A stretch of DNA of 64,000 bases from Planctomycetota bacterium. GTDB taxonomy: Bacteria > Planctomycetota > B15-G4 > JADJEK01. The position numbers and the translations under genes are program-made. Below the pieces are notes generated by a model. It saw only the letters and a program-made list of their open reading frames with translations, was not told the origin of the DNA and did not search any database. The DNA lies in contig JADJEK010000015.1 of NCBI GenBank assembly GCA_016709145.1, forward strand, positions 35,656-99,655. The letters are read 5' to 3'. Shown here piece after piece: positions 55,311 to 64,000 of this stretch. Position 1 is the stretch's first letter; every line of letters begins with the position of its first letter.

Positions 55311-55535
55311 TCAGAATCCAGCTAGGCCGAGACGGCTCGCCTCGGCAGACGTGAGTCGCACAGTGATCGGTTGACCAGCGGTCATAGACGCTTCGGCAGC
55401 ACGCCACTGACCCAACTTTTCGTGGGTTTTCTGAATCGTGACGAGGCGGGTTCGCCCACCGAACGGGATGTCGACTTGGAGCGTCGTGGCATCCTGTCCG
55501 CGGTAGATCCCAATGTGTTCGACCAGACCTTCCAT
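55311..55535 (-). CDS. small beta-barrel-like protein
   Basis: 74 residues from MEGLVEHIGIYRGQDATTLQ. Looks like a five-strand barrel (TTLQVDIPFGGRTRLVTIQK) with a helical end. Its ATG lies 4 nt before the exonuclease stop. Unrecognised. Confidence 0.5.
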   Translation of the reverse strand: MEGLVEHIGIYRGQDATTLQVDIPFGGRTRLVTIQKTHEKLGQWRAAEASMTAGQPITVRLTSAEASRLGLAGF

Positions 55536-55537
55536 GC

Positions 55538-56482
55538 TCACCTCCCAAGACAACGAAGCGGCAGGAGGACGCTCGACGCCGAGCGCACCTCCGACGTCAA
55601 GAACGGACGCGCCGCGTGGTAGGACGCAATCTCCTGGTGTGACACCGGCTGCGTGAGCACAGCACCAAGGCGTGCGGACTCCTCGTCGGTGAAGGTGTCG
55701 CGCGAGAGGTCAATCAATTCGAGGTTGCGCTCGACGGTCTCCCACGACGCGGCGATCGAGCGCACCCGCGGGACATCCGACTGCGCGCAGTACGCACGCA
55801 GCGCTTCCGCGGTCGGAAAGCTCTTGTGCGCGAACACGCTGTCGACCGTCACCGCACCGACGCCACGCACGCCAGGAATCCCGTCAGACGCGTCACCAGC
55901 CACGGCGAGCGAGAGGAGGTGGTCGTACGGAGTGAACCGCGAGGTCACGTCACGGAAGCTCCGCAGGTCCACCGTGTCTGTCTTGCGCGGTCGGTAAACC
56001 ACGATGTTCTCGTCGACCAACTGCAGCAAGTCCTTGTCCTCACCGACAACCACGCAGGGTCGGTCCTTCACCTGCCGCGCCAGATAGGCCACGACGTCGT
56101 CGGCCTCGTGCCCGTGCGCGATCACGGATTGGACACCGAGAGGGGCCAACAGGGTGGACTCGGTCAGCGCGTTGGCTTGTTCTCGCGTCTGCTGCCGAAC
56201 CCACTGTCGCACCGGGTCATCCGCTTCCTTCTCTCGCCGTGCCGTCTTGTAGCCCGGGAACAGCCGGTGGCGACGCGTGCTACCCCACGCGTCGTACACG
56301 AGCACGATTCTGTGTGGTGACCACTGCTCGCACAGACGTCGGAGCGTCAGGAGTGTCCCGACGATACCGCCACACGGAACGCCCGCAGGTGTCATGCGAG
56401 GGGCGTAGTCCGCGATGCTCAAGTACCAGACGAGGATGGGCGTCGCATCGACGATGAGGACTGGGCGGCAACCTAGTGCCAT
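55538..56482 (-). CDS. 5'-3' exonuclease / flap endonuclease
   Basis: 314 residues. FEN-family motifs in order: LIVDATPILVWYL, LVYDAWGSTRRHRLFPGYKT, EADDVVAYLA, VVGEDKDLLQLV, and the H3TH segment AGDASDGIPGVRGVGAVT. All the metal-binding Asp/Glu seen. Removes RNA primers and flaps during replication; the polymerase gene here lacks such a domain. Confidence 0.85.
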   Translation of the reverse strand: MALGCRPVLIVDATPILVWYLSIADYAPRMTPAGVPCGGIVGTLLTLRRLCEQWSPHRIVLVYDAWGSTRRHRLFPGYKTARREKEADDPVRQWVRQQTREQANALTESTLLAPLGVQSVIAHGHEADDVVAYLARQVKDRPCVVVGEDKDLLQLVDENIVVYRPRKTDTVDLRSFRDVTSRFTPYDHLLSLAVAGDASDGIPGVRGVGAVTVDSVFAHKSFPTAEALRAYCAQSDVPRVRSIAASWETVERNLELIDLSRDTFTDEESARLGAVLTQPVSHQEIASYHAARPFLTSEVRSASSVLLPLRCLGR

Positions 56483-56492
56483 GGGACACCGA

Positions 56493-57086
56493 TCAGGTCA
56501 CGTAGCGACCAATGCGTACGAGGTAGAACGAACCGGACAGGAAGGTCAGAGTGCAGTCCACGTCCGTCTCGACCTCGACCGTCAGGTACAGGAGGTCGTC
56601 CGGGATCGTCGGGCCGATGATGTACTTGGCGAAGGTGAACCACGTGGGGGTGTAAATCCTCGACGCCGAGTCCGCGTACACGTAAGTGAGCGCACCGGGG
56701 ACGTTCGCGGGAACGCTCGTGCGACCACGGAAAGTCAGCGTCGCAGTCGCGCTCGACTTCACCGCCGCCTGGAAGCACACCATGTACGAGCCCGTGCGCA
56801 AGACGGACAAGCGCTCGTTCCCGGCCTCGCCGATCGGGTACCCGAGTTCGGGACTCTCGTACGCCAGTTGCGACGACCAGTCGAGCACCGTCGGCGACCC
56901 GACGGTCACCGCCTGCGTCGTCGACGAAAAGCGGTACAGGCCGCCGAAGTGCACCATCGACCCGAGCAGGAGATCGAGGGGGCAACTGCGGTTGACCGGT
57001 GTACCGCCTGGATCGACGAGGAGCGGCACCTCATCAGTCAACACCGGCGGAGTGGTCAGATCGGTCAGTTCCGAGAGCTTCGGCAT
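56493..57086 (-). CDS. fibre-like virion protein
   Basis: 197 residues. The N-terminus MPKLSELTDLTTPPVLTDEV then PLLVDPGGTPVNR has the style of fibre or neck-whisker attachment segments; the C-terminal part is a beta jelly-roll (FYLVRIGRYV end). Its location amid replication genes is odd, so it may be a moron-like insertion. Confidence 0.5.
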   Translation of the reverse strand: MPKLSELTDLTTPPVLTDEVPLLVDPGGTPVNRSCPLDLLLGSMVHFGGLYRFSSTTQAVTVGSPTVLDWSSQLAYESPELGYPIGEAGNERLSVLRTGSYMVCFQAAVKSSATATLTFRGRTSVPANVPGALTYVYADSASRIYTPTWFTFAKYIIGPTIPDDLLYLTVEVETDVDCTLTFLSGSFYLVRIGRYVT

Positions 57087-57092
57087 AGTGGA

Positions 57093-57815
57093 TCACCCAG
57101 TCTGGAGTGCGCTACTGGACTCGTCCGTGAGATTCACCGCACTCTCGTCCGTCAGCGGCAGACCCGCCGGGTACTCGGGCACGATGGAGCAGTGCAACTC
57201 CGCCGCGGGTGTGAGGCGGAGGGTCACACACACACGAATGAATGCGCCGGCGGTCGAGCGCTGCGCGATCGCCGCGTGCACGGCCTGGTTGTTGTTTGCC
57301 TGGCGCGCGTACCGCTGTGCCGCGACGTGGAGCCCGACAGCACGTTGCTCGCGCGACGCCACCGCGGCATGGAGCGCCACAGCAGGAACGTCCACGAGAG
57401 CGCCATTCAACACGCGCACACGAATGCCTGCCGTGGCCGTCACGTCTTCGTTGCGGACGGCCGCGCGGAGGCGCGCACCTCGGTAGCTCGTGCCGGTGAC
57501 CAAAGCGTGCAGCGCGGCGAGCACACGGGTGCCGACGCCGGACGTCCGCTGCCCCTCGGTGTTCCCGCGCAGGAACGCCGCGATCGCGCCCGGGTACGTG
57601 GTCACTCCGACGGTGTCGACGGTGATCCCGCTTCCGTACTGGGCGACCAGCGCGAGGAGGGTCCGGCGTCGGCGCGGGTCGAGATCGGCCGCAAGGGCGA
57701 CCAGTTGCTCACGGGCCAACCCCGCGAGAGCGGTCCGGCTCGTGTCGGAGAGCGCGCCCGCCTGCAGTTCGGGCAGCACGTCATCCCAACTGATTGTCCC
57801 AGCGATGACGGTCAA
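57093..57815 (-). CDS. hypothetical Ala-rich protein
   Basis: 240 residues. Helical N-terminal part (TALAGLAREQLVALAADLDP), a strongly Ala-rich middle (AVHAAIAQRSTAGAFIRVCV) and an acidic end. Position next to the fibre-like gene suggests a virion pair. Unrecognised. Confidence 0.5.
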   Translation of the reverse strand: MTVIAGTISWDDVLPELQAGALSDTSRTALAGLAREQLVALAADLDPRRRRTLLALVAQYGSGITVDTVGVTTYPGAIAAFLRGNTEGQRTSGVGTRVLAALHALVTGTSYRGARLRAAVRNEDVTATAGIRVRVLNGALVDVPAVALHAAVASREQRAVGLHVAAQRYARQANNNQAVHAAIAQRSTAGAFIRVCVTLRLTPAAELHCSIVPEYPAGLPLTDESAVNLTDESSSALQTG

Positions 57816-57818
57816 AGG

Positions 57819-59006
57819 CTACTCCACGGTCGCGGGGACGACCCCCCGAGACTTGTGGATCATATCGACCACGAGTTGCCTGGCATACCGACGGAGTTCC
57901 GCATCCTGCTGGAACATCGACGGCCAAGCCACGGCGCGGAACGATCGCTCCTGGCCGGCGACCGTGAGTTTCATCCAGCCGCCCCGATTCTCGATCGGGG
58001 CCTTGCCGTCCGGCCATACCGCCGGATTCGTCAACGTGTTGAACACGGTGAGCGCATCGCTGTACCCGTAGTTGTCCAGGATCGCCAGCGTGGTCGTGAA
58101 GTTCGGTGCCGTCGCCTTCGCCTTGATCGGAGTGACGCGAGAGAGGATGCCCGTCTCGGGGTCCACACCCTCCAGTCGCCCAACCCTGCGGACGTCGAGA
58201 CGGAAGGTCGCGAAGTGGTGGAACGCGTGGCCACCCGACGAGTCGTACCCACCACCAGGGGACCCGATCTTCTGCGTGATCTGGTTGAGGACGATGAGCG
58301 CGCACTCCGCACGCGCGAGCAACGGATTCAACCGCTTCAGCCAGTGGGCAACCACACGCGGCTTTTGCGTGATGCCCGCTTTGTCGTCCAATTCCGCAGC
58401 CGTGAGTGTGGCCGCGATGGTGTCGAACCCGATGACCAGCACCGTTCGTTCCTCGACCGGGAGTTCGGCATTCATGTCGCCGAAGCGCTCCAGTGATTTC
58501 TCTATCGCACCAAACACGGACTCCAGGTCCGGCATGTCCCGCATGTTCATGTAGAGCATCTGCTCCGCGTCGACGCCAAGGCGCGCACCGCGCGCCTTGT
58601 CGTACGTCCCCTCCGTGTCGATCATCAGGGTGCATACACGACGCGTCGCCGGGTGGGTCACCTCCGGGATGTACGCCCCCTCCGGCGTGCGCGTCCAGCG
58701 GATGCGCTTGACGGCCCCGTGCTGCGCGCTGGCGAGCACGGAGCACAGGAACGTCGACTTGCCGTGACTCGGTGGCCCGTAGATTTCGGTGATACGCCCG
58801 AGCGGAATCCCACCGAGGACGTTCCCTGCCCCGAGACGGGCATCGAGTTCGGTCGACCCGGTCGACACGTAGCCGACGATGTCCGCGTCGATCTCGTCCG
58901 ACGCGAGCATGAACGGCTCTCCGCCCTTCTTCCCCATCGAGTCGTTCAGCATCTTACGGATCCGCGCCAAGTCGTCGGGCGGAGTTTGTGCTTGAGCCTT
59001 CGCCAT
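57819..59006 (-). CDS. RecA/UvsX-like recombinase
   Basis: 395 residues from MAKAQAQTPPDDLARIRKML. Walker A GPPSHGKST, Walker B around VLVIGFDT, DNA-binding loop 2 region SSGGHAFHHFATFRLDVRRV. Forms filaments on ssDNA and exchanges strands. Next to SSB and the UvsY candidate, so the three make a strand-exchange set. Confidence 0.85.
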   Translation of the reverse strand: MAKAQAQTPPDDLARIRKMLNDSMGKKGGEPFMLASDEIDADIVGYVSTGSTELDARLGAGNVLGGIPLGRITEIYGPPSHGKSTFLCSVLASAQHGAVKRIRWTRTPEGAYIPEVTHPATRRVCTLMIDTEGTYDKARGARLGVDAEQMLYMNMRDMPDLESVFGAIEKSLERFGDMNAELPVEERTVLVIGFDTIAATLTAAELDDKAGITQKPRVVAHWLKRLNPLLARAECALIVLNQITQKIGSPGGGYDSSGGHAFHHFATFRLDVRRVGRLEGVDPETGILSRVTPIKAKATAPNFTTTLAILDNYGYSDALTVFNTLTNPAVWPDGKAPIENRGGWMKLTVAGQERSFRAVAWPSMFQQDAELRRYARQLVVDMIHKSRGVVPATVE

Positions 59007-59091
59007 ACCACTACAACCTTTCGCTCGCATCGTTCAGAGTAGAGACAGAACGGGGGTGCCCCACACAGAGGCACCCCCGTTCACACACGCG

Positions 59092-60333
59092 TCACGCCTG
59101 TCGCGGCTTGATCTTGCAGATGGGCGACAGAGCGCACGCCGGACAGGGAGCGCCGGCCAGCACACTCGTGGTGGCGAACAGGCCGAAGCACTCGGGTCGG
59201 CCCGTCGTGGGGTCGATCTTCGGCGGTGTCGCCGTGACGCCCGACGACACGGAGGTCAACGGGTTCGCCGGTTGGACCGGCACCGAAGCCGGCTGGACCG
59301 GCGTCGACGCGGCCGTCGCCGTCGGTTGCGGGGCGACCGCGGCGGCCACGCCCGCGACCGCGCCCACCACGGGGGCCGGCGCGGGCTGTGCCGGCTGCGA
59401 GGGAGCCGAAGCCGTCCCCGTGGCCGGGGTCGTCCCGAATCCGACGGGTGGCTGGCTGCTCGACACGCTCCCCGAGCCCTGCACCGGAGGCGGCGCGTAG
59501 CCGAGGCCCGGCGGCGGGTCACCGACGACGGCCGGGTGCGACGGCGCGGTGCCACCGGCCACCGGCGGCATCAGCGGAGGCAACCCCGGGGCAGGCCCCT
59601 CTTGGTTGCTCCCCGTGGTACCCACACGCGTGGCCTGCTTGGCGCGCTCGATGATGCTCGCCGCAAGCATCGCCTGCTTCGCACGCGCTTCCGGCGTCGG
59701 GCGATAGTGGCGGTCGACGTCACCATGCTCCCGCACCTGCGCCTCCAGCTTCGCCAGGTCCGTCATCGCGGGACTGCTTCGCATGGACATCTGGAACGCG
59801 TAGTCGGTCTGTTGCCCCTTCCCCGTCTTGTTGCACACGACATCACGCCCGTTCGTGATGTCGAGCCAGTCCGGTACGTGGTTCGGGTGGTTGTGGTCGA
59901 GGAACTCCATGACGGAGTCACGCAGCGCCATCGGCCCCTCGATCAGCTTCACCGCGTCCTCGCGGAGACCGCCACGCACGTTCGGGTTCGCACGCACGGT
60001 CGCGAGCACAATGAACTTCCCGCGTGCGAACATCTCGCGCGCGGGGTCCGAAAGACCCATGGACTCCAACTGCTTGGCAGCGCCACAGAGGTCGCAAGGC
60101 ACCGGGTCCATCCACGTGCGCGTGAAGCACACGTGATTGTCCTGGTCGACGCGGTGCATGTAGACCGTGCGACCCGGTGAGTCGCCCCACCCCGGCGTCA
60201 CGTCCGTGGCCGGAAGGATGCGAAGGATGTTGTACCCATCCTTCAGGAAGTACCGGATCCGCGATGCGTTGTCGCGATCGCGTTCCCCCTGCAGCGCTGC
60301 TGCAGCTTGTTCGACATTCGGCTTACGAAACAC
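59092..60333 (-). CDS. gp32-like ssDNA-binding protein
   Basis: 413 residues. The N-terminal 200 residues fit T4 gp32-type SSBs: RIRYFLKDGYNILRILPATD, a cysteine pair DPVPCDLCGAAKQL that may bind zinc, and aromatic DNA-contact positions. Then a long Pro/Ala/Gly/Ser linker, and an unusual C-terminus ECFGLFATTSVLAGAPCPAC with CALSPIC, a second possible metal site where most SSBs have an acidic tail. Confidence 0.7.
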   Translation of the reverse strand: MFRKPNVEQAAAALQGERDRDNASRIRYFLKDGYNILRILPATDVTPGWGDSPGRTVYMHRVDQDNHVCFTRTWMDPVPCDLCGAAKQLESMGLSDPAREMFARGKFIVLATVRANPNVRGGLREDAVKLIEGPMALRDSVMEFLDHNHPNHVPDWLDITNGRDVVCNKTGKGQQTDYAFQMSMRSSPAMTDLAKLEAQVREHGDVDRHYRPTPEARAKQAMLAASIIERAKQATRVGTTGSNQEGPAPGLPPLMPPVAGGTAPSHPAVVGDPPPGLGYAPPPVQGSGSVSSSQPPVGFGTTPATGTASAPSQPAQPAPAPVVGAVAGVAAAVAPQPTATAASTPVQPASVPVQPANPLTSVSSGVTATPPKIDPTTGRPECFGLFATTSVLAGAPCPACALSPICKIKPRQA

Positions 60334-60348
60334 AGTGAGATCCTCCTA

Positions 60349-60825
60349 CTACGACTTCATGGAACGCTGGTCGAACCCGAGGTGCTCCAACGCGCGATTT
60401 CGGCGATCCAGCGCTTTCACCAACATGTTGACGATATCCAAGACTTCCTCGACGCGCGACAACTGGTCGGACGCGAATGCGAACGTGTGGTCGCGACGAA
60501 GCTCCGCCTCGACCATCGACTCGGTGACCTTCCCACCGTGCAACTCGCGCAACGACTTACGCACGTTCGAGGATGACGCCGCGTACACGGAGTCCGCGTG
60601 CGCCGCTGCCTCCACTCGACGCCGGCGGAGCCTCGCACCGAGGTAACCACAGACAGCCAGCGCCTGCGCCCCCTGCAGTTCGTCCGTGGCCGCGTGACTC
60701 GACGACAGGGTGTCGATGAGGGCCGTGATCTGGCGCACGCACTCGATGTCCTGCGCGTCCACCACGCTGGGACAGTACGTGGGCTGACTCAACAGGGGAA
60801 CGAGCACGCTGGCTTGCATGGTCAT
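60349..60825 (-). CDS. UvsY-like recombination mediator candidate
   Basis: 158 residues from MTMQASVLVPLLSQPTYCPS. All-helical, ending SRVEEVLDIVNMLVKALDRR then NRALEHLG, an arrangement like the C-terminus of T4 UvsY. The match is structural impression plus the neighbours SSB and RecA, not a clear motif. Confidence 0.45.
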   Translation of the reverse strand: MTMQASVLVPLLSQPTYCPSVVDAQDIECVRQITALIDTLSSSHAATDELQGAQALAVCGYLGARLRRRRVEAAAHADSVYAASSSNVRKSLRELHGGKVTESMVEAELRRDHTFAFASDQLSRVEEVLDIVNMLVKALDRRNRALEHLGFDQRSMKS

Positions 60826-63731
60826 GCGAGGTCTCCCACCCGCCACTCTGTGCGGGCGACGACTTTCCCCTTCTTCTCTTTCGTACTCCAAGAGACGAGT
60901 TCGACGGGCCACACACGGGCCAAAACCTCGAAAAGTTTGGTTGCGTGGTCGACCGGTCCTTCGACCGTCCACTTCTCACCCTCGTCGGCGACGACGCAGA
61001 GTTCCCCGCGCGAGACCCCGAGCTTGTGCTCCACCACGAGCGGGACGGTCATCCATGGGAAGTACGTGCGGTTGTCGGTCGCGAGCGCGGCACGCACCAT
61101 CGGTAGCAGGCGTCGGACCTCCGGCACGTACACGTCGTTCGTGACCGAGTCGTGGGTGAACCCGACGTTGCGGGTCAGCATGTCCGCGTCGAGGAGACGA
61201 CGGCGGAGCAACCCGATCCCGTGCATGGTGATCTCCGACGCGACACCCTGGATCGGTGTGTTGACCGCACAGTTGAGGTCGTGCTGAACGTCGAAGTAAC
61301 CGGGGCTGCGATTGTCCTTCGGGTTGTAGGTGTCCGCGTACTTGGCGAGGTTCGGCAGGGGGCGGTAGCGACCGAGCGGTGACACGCAGTACCCGTTCTT
61401 CCACGCGAACGCGTGCTGCTCCGCGATGTACTGACGCAGCTTCGGGAACTCGTTCAAGATCGCTTCGATGAGCGCGCGAGCCTCGGGGAGCGTCAGCTTC
61501 AATTCCGGGTCGGCGACGAGCCCGTGTTCCGTGCGCCCGTAAATGATGCCGAAGATGACGGTCTTCGCGCGGGCGCGCTGCTGGTCCGTCACCTCCTCCA
61601 TCGGGATCTTCCACGTCAAGCTCGCGACGTAGCGGTGGACGTCGAATCCCTGTGCGTACGCCTCCTGCAGGCGCGTCTCACCCGCCAAACTCACGAGCGT
61701 GCGCACCTCCATCTGGCTCTGGTCCGACACCGCGATCAGACCGAGATTGCGGAAACGCGAGGAGAACAGCTTGGCAGTCAGCGACTTCTCGGCCACGCCG
61801 TGCACCGGAGGTTCCGATGCCGAGAGTCGCCCCGTCACCGTGCCGCCCTGGCTGTACTTGGGGTGGACGCATGGCATCGGATCACGAACGACAGTCGCCC
61901 ACCTGCTGTACGTAGGAGGCAACGGAGACACGCCGTCGTCGAAGATCCATTTATCCAACCCACCCGGCTTGATGTACGTCTTCCACTCGTGCCCGACCTT
62001 GCGCCAGCGCACCACCCGACTGACGACCATTTCCGCATCCGACCCCGGAGCGTTCTCCGCCACCCAAGCCGACACGGCCGCGAGGTAGTCCTTGTCCGTT
62101 GTGCGCTCATCCCTCGACCCCTCGATGATGTCGCGAGCAGGGGGCAGGTGCAGCACGTCGAAGAAGAGGGACGCCAACTGCTGGGGCGACCCCAAGTTGA
62201 TGTCCGGGTAGATCCAGGCGGGCTCCGTCAGCACCTCGTCGTAGCTCTTGGTCTTGCGGTTGTAGCGCAGCCGCGCGGGGTTCGACTGCTTGTGCTTCTC
62301 CGCCCACACCGTGCGCACGATCGGCAGCGCATTGACCTCGCGCTCGACCTCGCGCATCTCTGCCTCGATGCGGGGGCGGTAGTCGGCGAGCCGCTCGACG
62401 TCGACGACCATCCCTTGGTCCTGGATGTCCAGGATGGCCCACATGGGTTGGACGCACCAGCGATGGTAGAAGTCGAGCATCCTGCGCTCGGCAAGAGCGC
62501 TGCGGATCAGCCGGTGGATCCGCAGCGTCGCATCGACGTCGCGACATCCGTAACCGACGAGGATGGCGAGCGGGATCTTTTCGAGTCGCCGATCCTCCGT
62601 GGGTAGGCGGTCGAGTTCCTGCTCCAGCATCTGCTTGTGGCCGGAGACACCCAGCCACGCACGCTCCAGCGACTCCAGATCGTTCGCTTCGGAGCCGCCG
62701 TAGAGCGCGTGGTTGGCCAACATCGTGTCGCCGGCGATAACGCTCGGCCAGATGCCAAAGCGCCGTCGGATCATCAGCAGATCGTACGAGAGGTTTTGTC
62801 CGAGGATCCCGATGCGTGGGTGGGCGAAGATCGTGCGGAGAACCCGCGCGAGCACGTTCACACCGAGCCCGGGAGGGAACTCCGAACCAGGGTGCTCACC
62901 CGGGATGAGCACGGCGTCACCCTCGCGGTAGCACAGTTGCAACGAGACGATCGTCGCTTTGGGGTTGAACGCGTTCGGGACGCTCCCCCAACCGTCCGCG
63001 TGCGAGGTCTCGCAGTCGAGCGCGACCTCCACGTAAGGCGTGCTCGCGTCCAGCGAGTCCACGTAGCGGAGTAGCTCGTCCAACCACGCGTCGACCGCCT
63101 GCACGCTCATCAGCGCCCGGTAGTTCCCCTCCAGACGCGAGCGCGACGAGATCGTGGAGTCGACGAGAGAGCCAGCTAGGCGCAGGTCCTCTATCGCTTC
63201 GGCACGGGCGGCCTTGTTCCCGCGCAGGATGTACGAGGGGTGCCACGTCGGAACGACCTGGAACGTCGTGGGTTCGGTGTCCCCCGGGAGGACGCGCATG
63301 ACCTCGTACGCACGCCCGCGCGTGCTCCCCATCTTCGGCTTCCCGCCGAGGAGAGTCGCGGTAGGAACGGCACCGACGGTGACGATCACGCGCGGGCGGA
63401 GGGCGGCCAATTCCGGCCATAGGTGCGCGTCCGAGCACGTCGACATCTCCGCCGGCTCGGGTTTGCGGAAGCGCCCGCCGCGTGTGTCGCACGGCATGCA
63501 CCGCACGGAGTTCGTGATCCACACGCGCTTGCCGATCCCCGCCTCGGCCAGCCACGCATCCAGTTCCCTTCCAGAGGGGCCGATGAATGCGGTACCCGCT
63601 GCATCTTCTTCCGGTCCAGGTGCCTCGCCGACGATGACGATGTCGAGCGCTTCGGTGGAATCCGCACCGAGACGGCCAGACACGCAGACCGTGCGCACGC
63701 GCTCATGGAGCGGACACAGCGTGCACGTCAC
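60822..63731 (-). CDS. uracil-DNA glycosylase (family 4-like) fused to DNA polymerase I
   Basis: 969 residues. Residues 1-195: family 4-like UDG with four iron-sulphur cysteines C3, C6, C78, C99, motif GEAPGPEEDAAGTAFIG and HPSYILRG. Residues about 225-420: proofreading 3'-5' exonuclease (VEVALDCETSHAD, GQNLSYDLLMI, YGCRDVD). Residues about 600-969: polymerase A core (DQSQMEVRTLVSLAG, RARAKTVIFGIIYG, FTHDSVTNDVYV). In motif C the usual HDE is HDS. No 5' nuclease domain; that activity is encoded separately at 55538. The fusion would couple uracil sensing to copying. Confidence 0.8.
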   Translation of the reverse strand: MTCTLCPLHERVRTVCVSGRLGADSTEALDIVIVGEAPGPEEDAAGTAFIGPSGRELDAWLAEAGIGKRVWITNSVRCMPCDTRGGRFRKPEPAEMSTCSDAHLWPELAALRPRVIVTVGAVPTATLLGGKPKMGSTRGRAYEVMRVLPGDTEPTTFQVVPTWHPSYILRGNKAARAEAIEDLRLAGSLVDSTISSRSRLEGNYRALMSVQAVDAWLDELLRYVDSLDASTPYVEVALDCETSHADGWGSVPNAFNPKATIVSLQLCYREGDAVLIPGEHPGSEFPPGLGVNVLARVLRTIFAHPRIGILGQNLSYDLLMIRRRFGIWPSVIAGDTMLANHALYGGSEANDLESLERAWLGVSGHKQMLEQELDRLPTEDRRLEKIPLAILVGYGCRDVDATLRIHRLIRSALAERRMLDFYHRWCVQPMWAILDIQDQGMVVDVERLADYRPRIEAEMREVEREVNALPIVRTVWAEKHKQSNPARLRYNRKTKSYDEVLTEPAWIYPDINLGSPQQLASLFFDVLHLPPARDIIEGSRDERTTDKDYLAAVSAWVAENAPGSDAEMVVSRVVRWRKVGHEWKTYIKPGGLDKWIFDDGVSPLPPTYSRWATVVRDPMPCVHPKYSQGGTVTGRLSASEPPVHGVAEKSLTAKLFSSRFRNLGLIAVSDQSQMEVRTLVSLAGETRLQEAYAQGFDVHRYVASLTWKIPMEEVTDQQRARAKTVIFGIIYGRTEHGLVADPELKLTLPEARALIEAILNEFPKLRQYIAEQHAFAWKNGYCVSPLGRYRPLPNLAKYADTYNPKDNRSPGYFDVQHDLNCAVNTPIQGVASEITMHGIGLLRRRLLDADMLTRNVGFTHDSVTNDVYVPEVRRLLPMVRAALATDNRTYFPWMTVPLVVEHKLGVSRGELCVVADEGEKWTVEGPVDHATKLFEVLARVWPVELVSWSTKEKKGKVVARTEWRVGDLA

Positions 63732-64000
63732 GGCGAGGAACCAGTGAACACACGCATGAACTTGGCCGCGTACGCGTCAGTCGAGCGCTTGGTCGCACCG
63801 CGGGGTCCCCCGTTGTGCACCCGCGCGCAGTGCGCGGCGTCCCCGCGAGCCCACGCAGACGCTGCGTAGCGATCCATGTACGCGCGCACGACGCCTCGCG
63901 AGATCGCAAGGTCGTCACACTCCGAGTAGACGGTGGCAGCGGGAAACCAGCGGTAGCCGCGAGCGCGATTGTGCTCGCGTGCGTCGTCGAAGTACGTGGA
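63728..64000 (-). CDS. lysozyme-like protein, 5' end outside window
   Basis: The last 90 residues only, ending at a TGA that overlaps the polymerase GTG. DDLAISRGVVRAYMDRYAAS and DAAHCARVHNGGPRGATKRS resemble i-type lysozyme or transglycosylase-like enzymes (ARxHNGGPxG motif). Presumably acts on peptidoglycan; the catalytic residues lie outside the window. Confidence 0.55.
   Translation of the reverse strand, partial: STYFDDAREHNRARGYRWFPAATVYSECDDLAISRGVVRAYMDRYAASAWARGDAAHCARVHNGGPRGATKRSTDAYAAKFMRVFTGSSP

Noticed and set aside
1..64000. Reassignment of TGA to an amino acid
   Set aside because: TGA is the stop in most of the overlapping ATGA, GTGA and TGATG junctions across the window.

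Overview
The window looks like part of a large, GC-rich tailed-bacteriophage genome. The evidence is a phage-type large terminase, a T4 gp20-like portal, baseplate and fibre-like proteins, and a T4-style replication and recombination set (RecA/UvsX-like recombinase, gp32-like SSB, SbcCD/gp46-47 pair, 5'-3' exonuclease, DNA polymerase). Genes are packed with 1-22 nt overlaps, and all but one lie on the minus strand. I see no integrase, insertion sequence, CRISPR array or confident tRNA. The sequence does not identify the host.

Layout, read in the minus-strand (right to left) direction of transcription. 64-57 kb: a lysozyme-like fragment at the edge, a uracil-DNA glycosylase/DNA polymerase I fusion, a UvsY-like candidate, SSB, RecA and two virion-like genes. 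56.5-51.9 kb: flap exonuclease, small genes, SbcD and SbcC. 51.9-44.2 kb: a RusA-type resolvase/methyltransferase fusion, a candidate small terminase, TerL, portal, HU/IHF-like protein and small head or baseplate genes. 44.2-37.6 kb: a lipoprotein, two large paired virion-like proteins, a papain-fold protein and a BppU-like protein. At 37.2 kb sits the only plus-strand gene, a tandem ribbon-helix-helix regulator with a palindrome in its promoter. 37-30.4 kb: small regulators, acidic proteins sharing an EFGSD motif, and a NUDIX hydrolase.

30.0-11.3 kb holds the most unusual content: about 47 small paralogous Gly/Asp-rich reading frames (called here GDG-array proteins) in five runs, with an ECF-like sigma factor inside one run. 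In most of them the stop of one frame, the Shine-Dalgarno and start of the next, and the conserved head (MPALI) and tail (EE..LCLL) of the two proteins are all encoded by the same few nucleotides. One member is frameshifted by a TTCG tetranucleotide run, and another carries an in-frame stop.

10-1 kb: a secreted beta-helix protein, many small zinc-finger or membrane proteins, two tandem hexapeptide-repeat proteins and a DUF6745-like protein with a 12-bp repeat.

Two families of conserved intergenic elements look like phage-specific minus-strand promoters. P1 is TTTTGTAGTAG-N18-CTATCCTT (four copies). P2 is GGATTTCC-N25-GTCTACA (six copies, one weaker candidate). They sit just upstream of the first genes of transcription units, often next to GDG-array runs. 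The sigma-like gene at 28.7-29.3 kb is a natural candidate to read one of them; this is inference.
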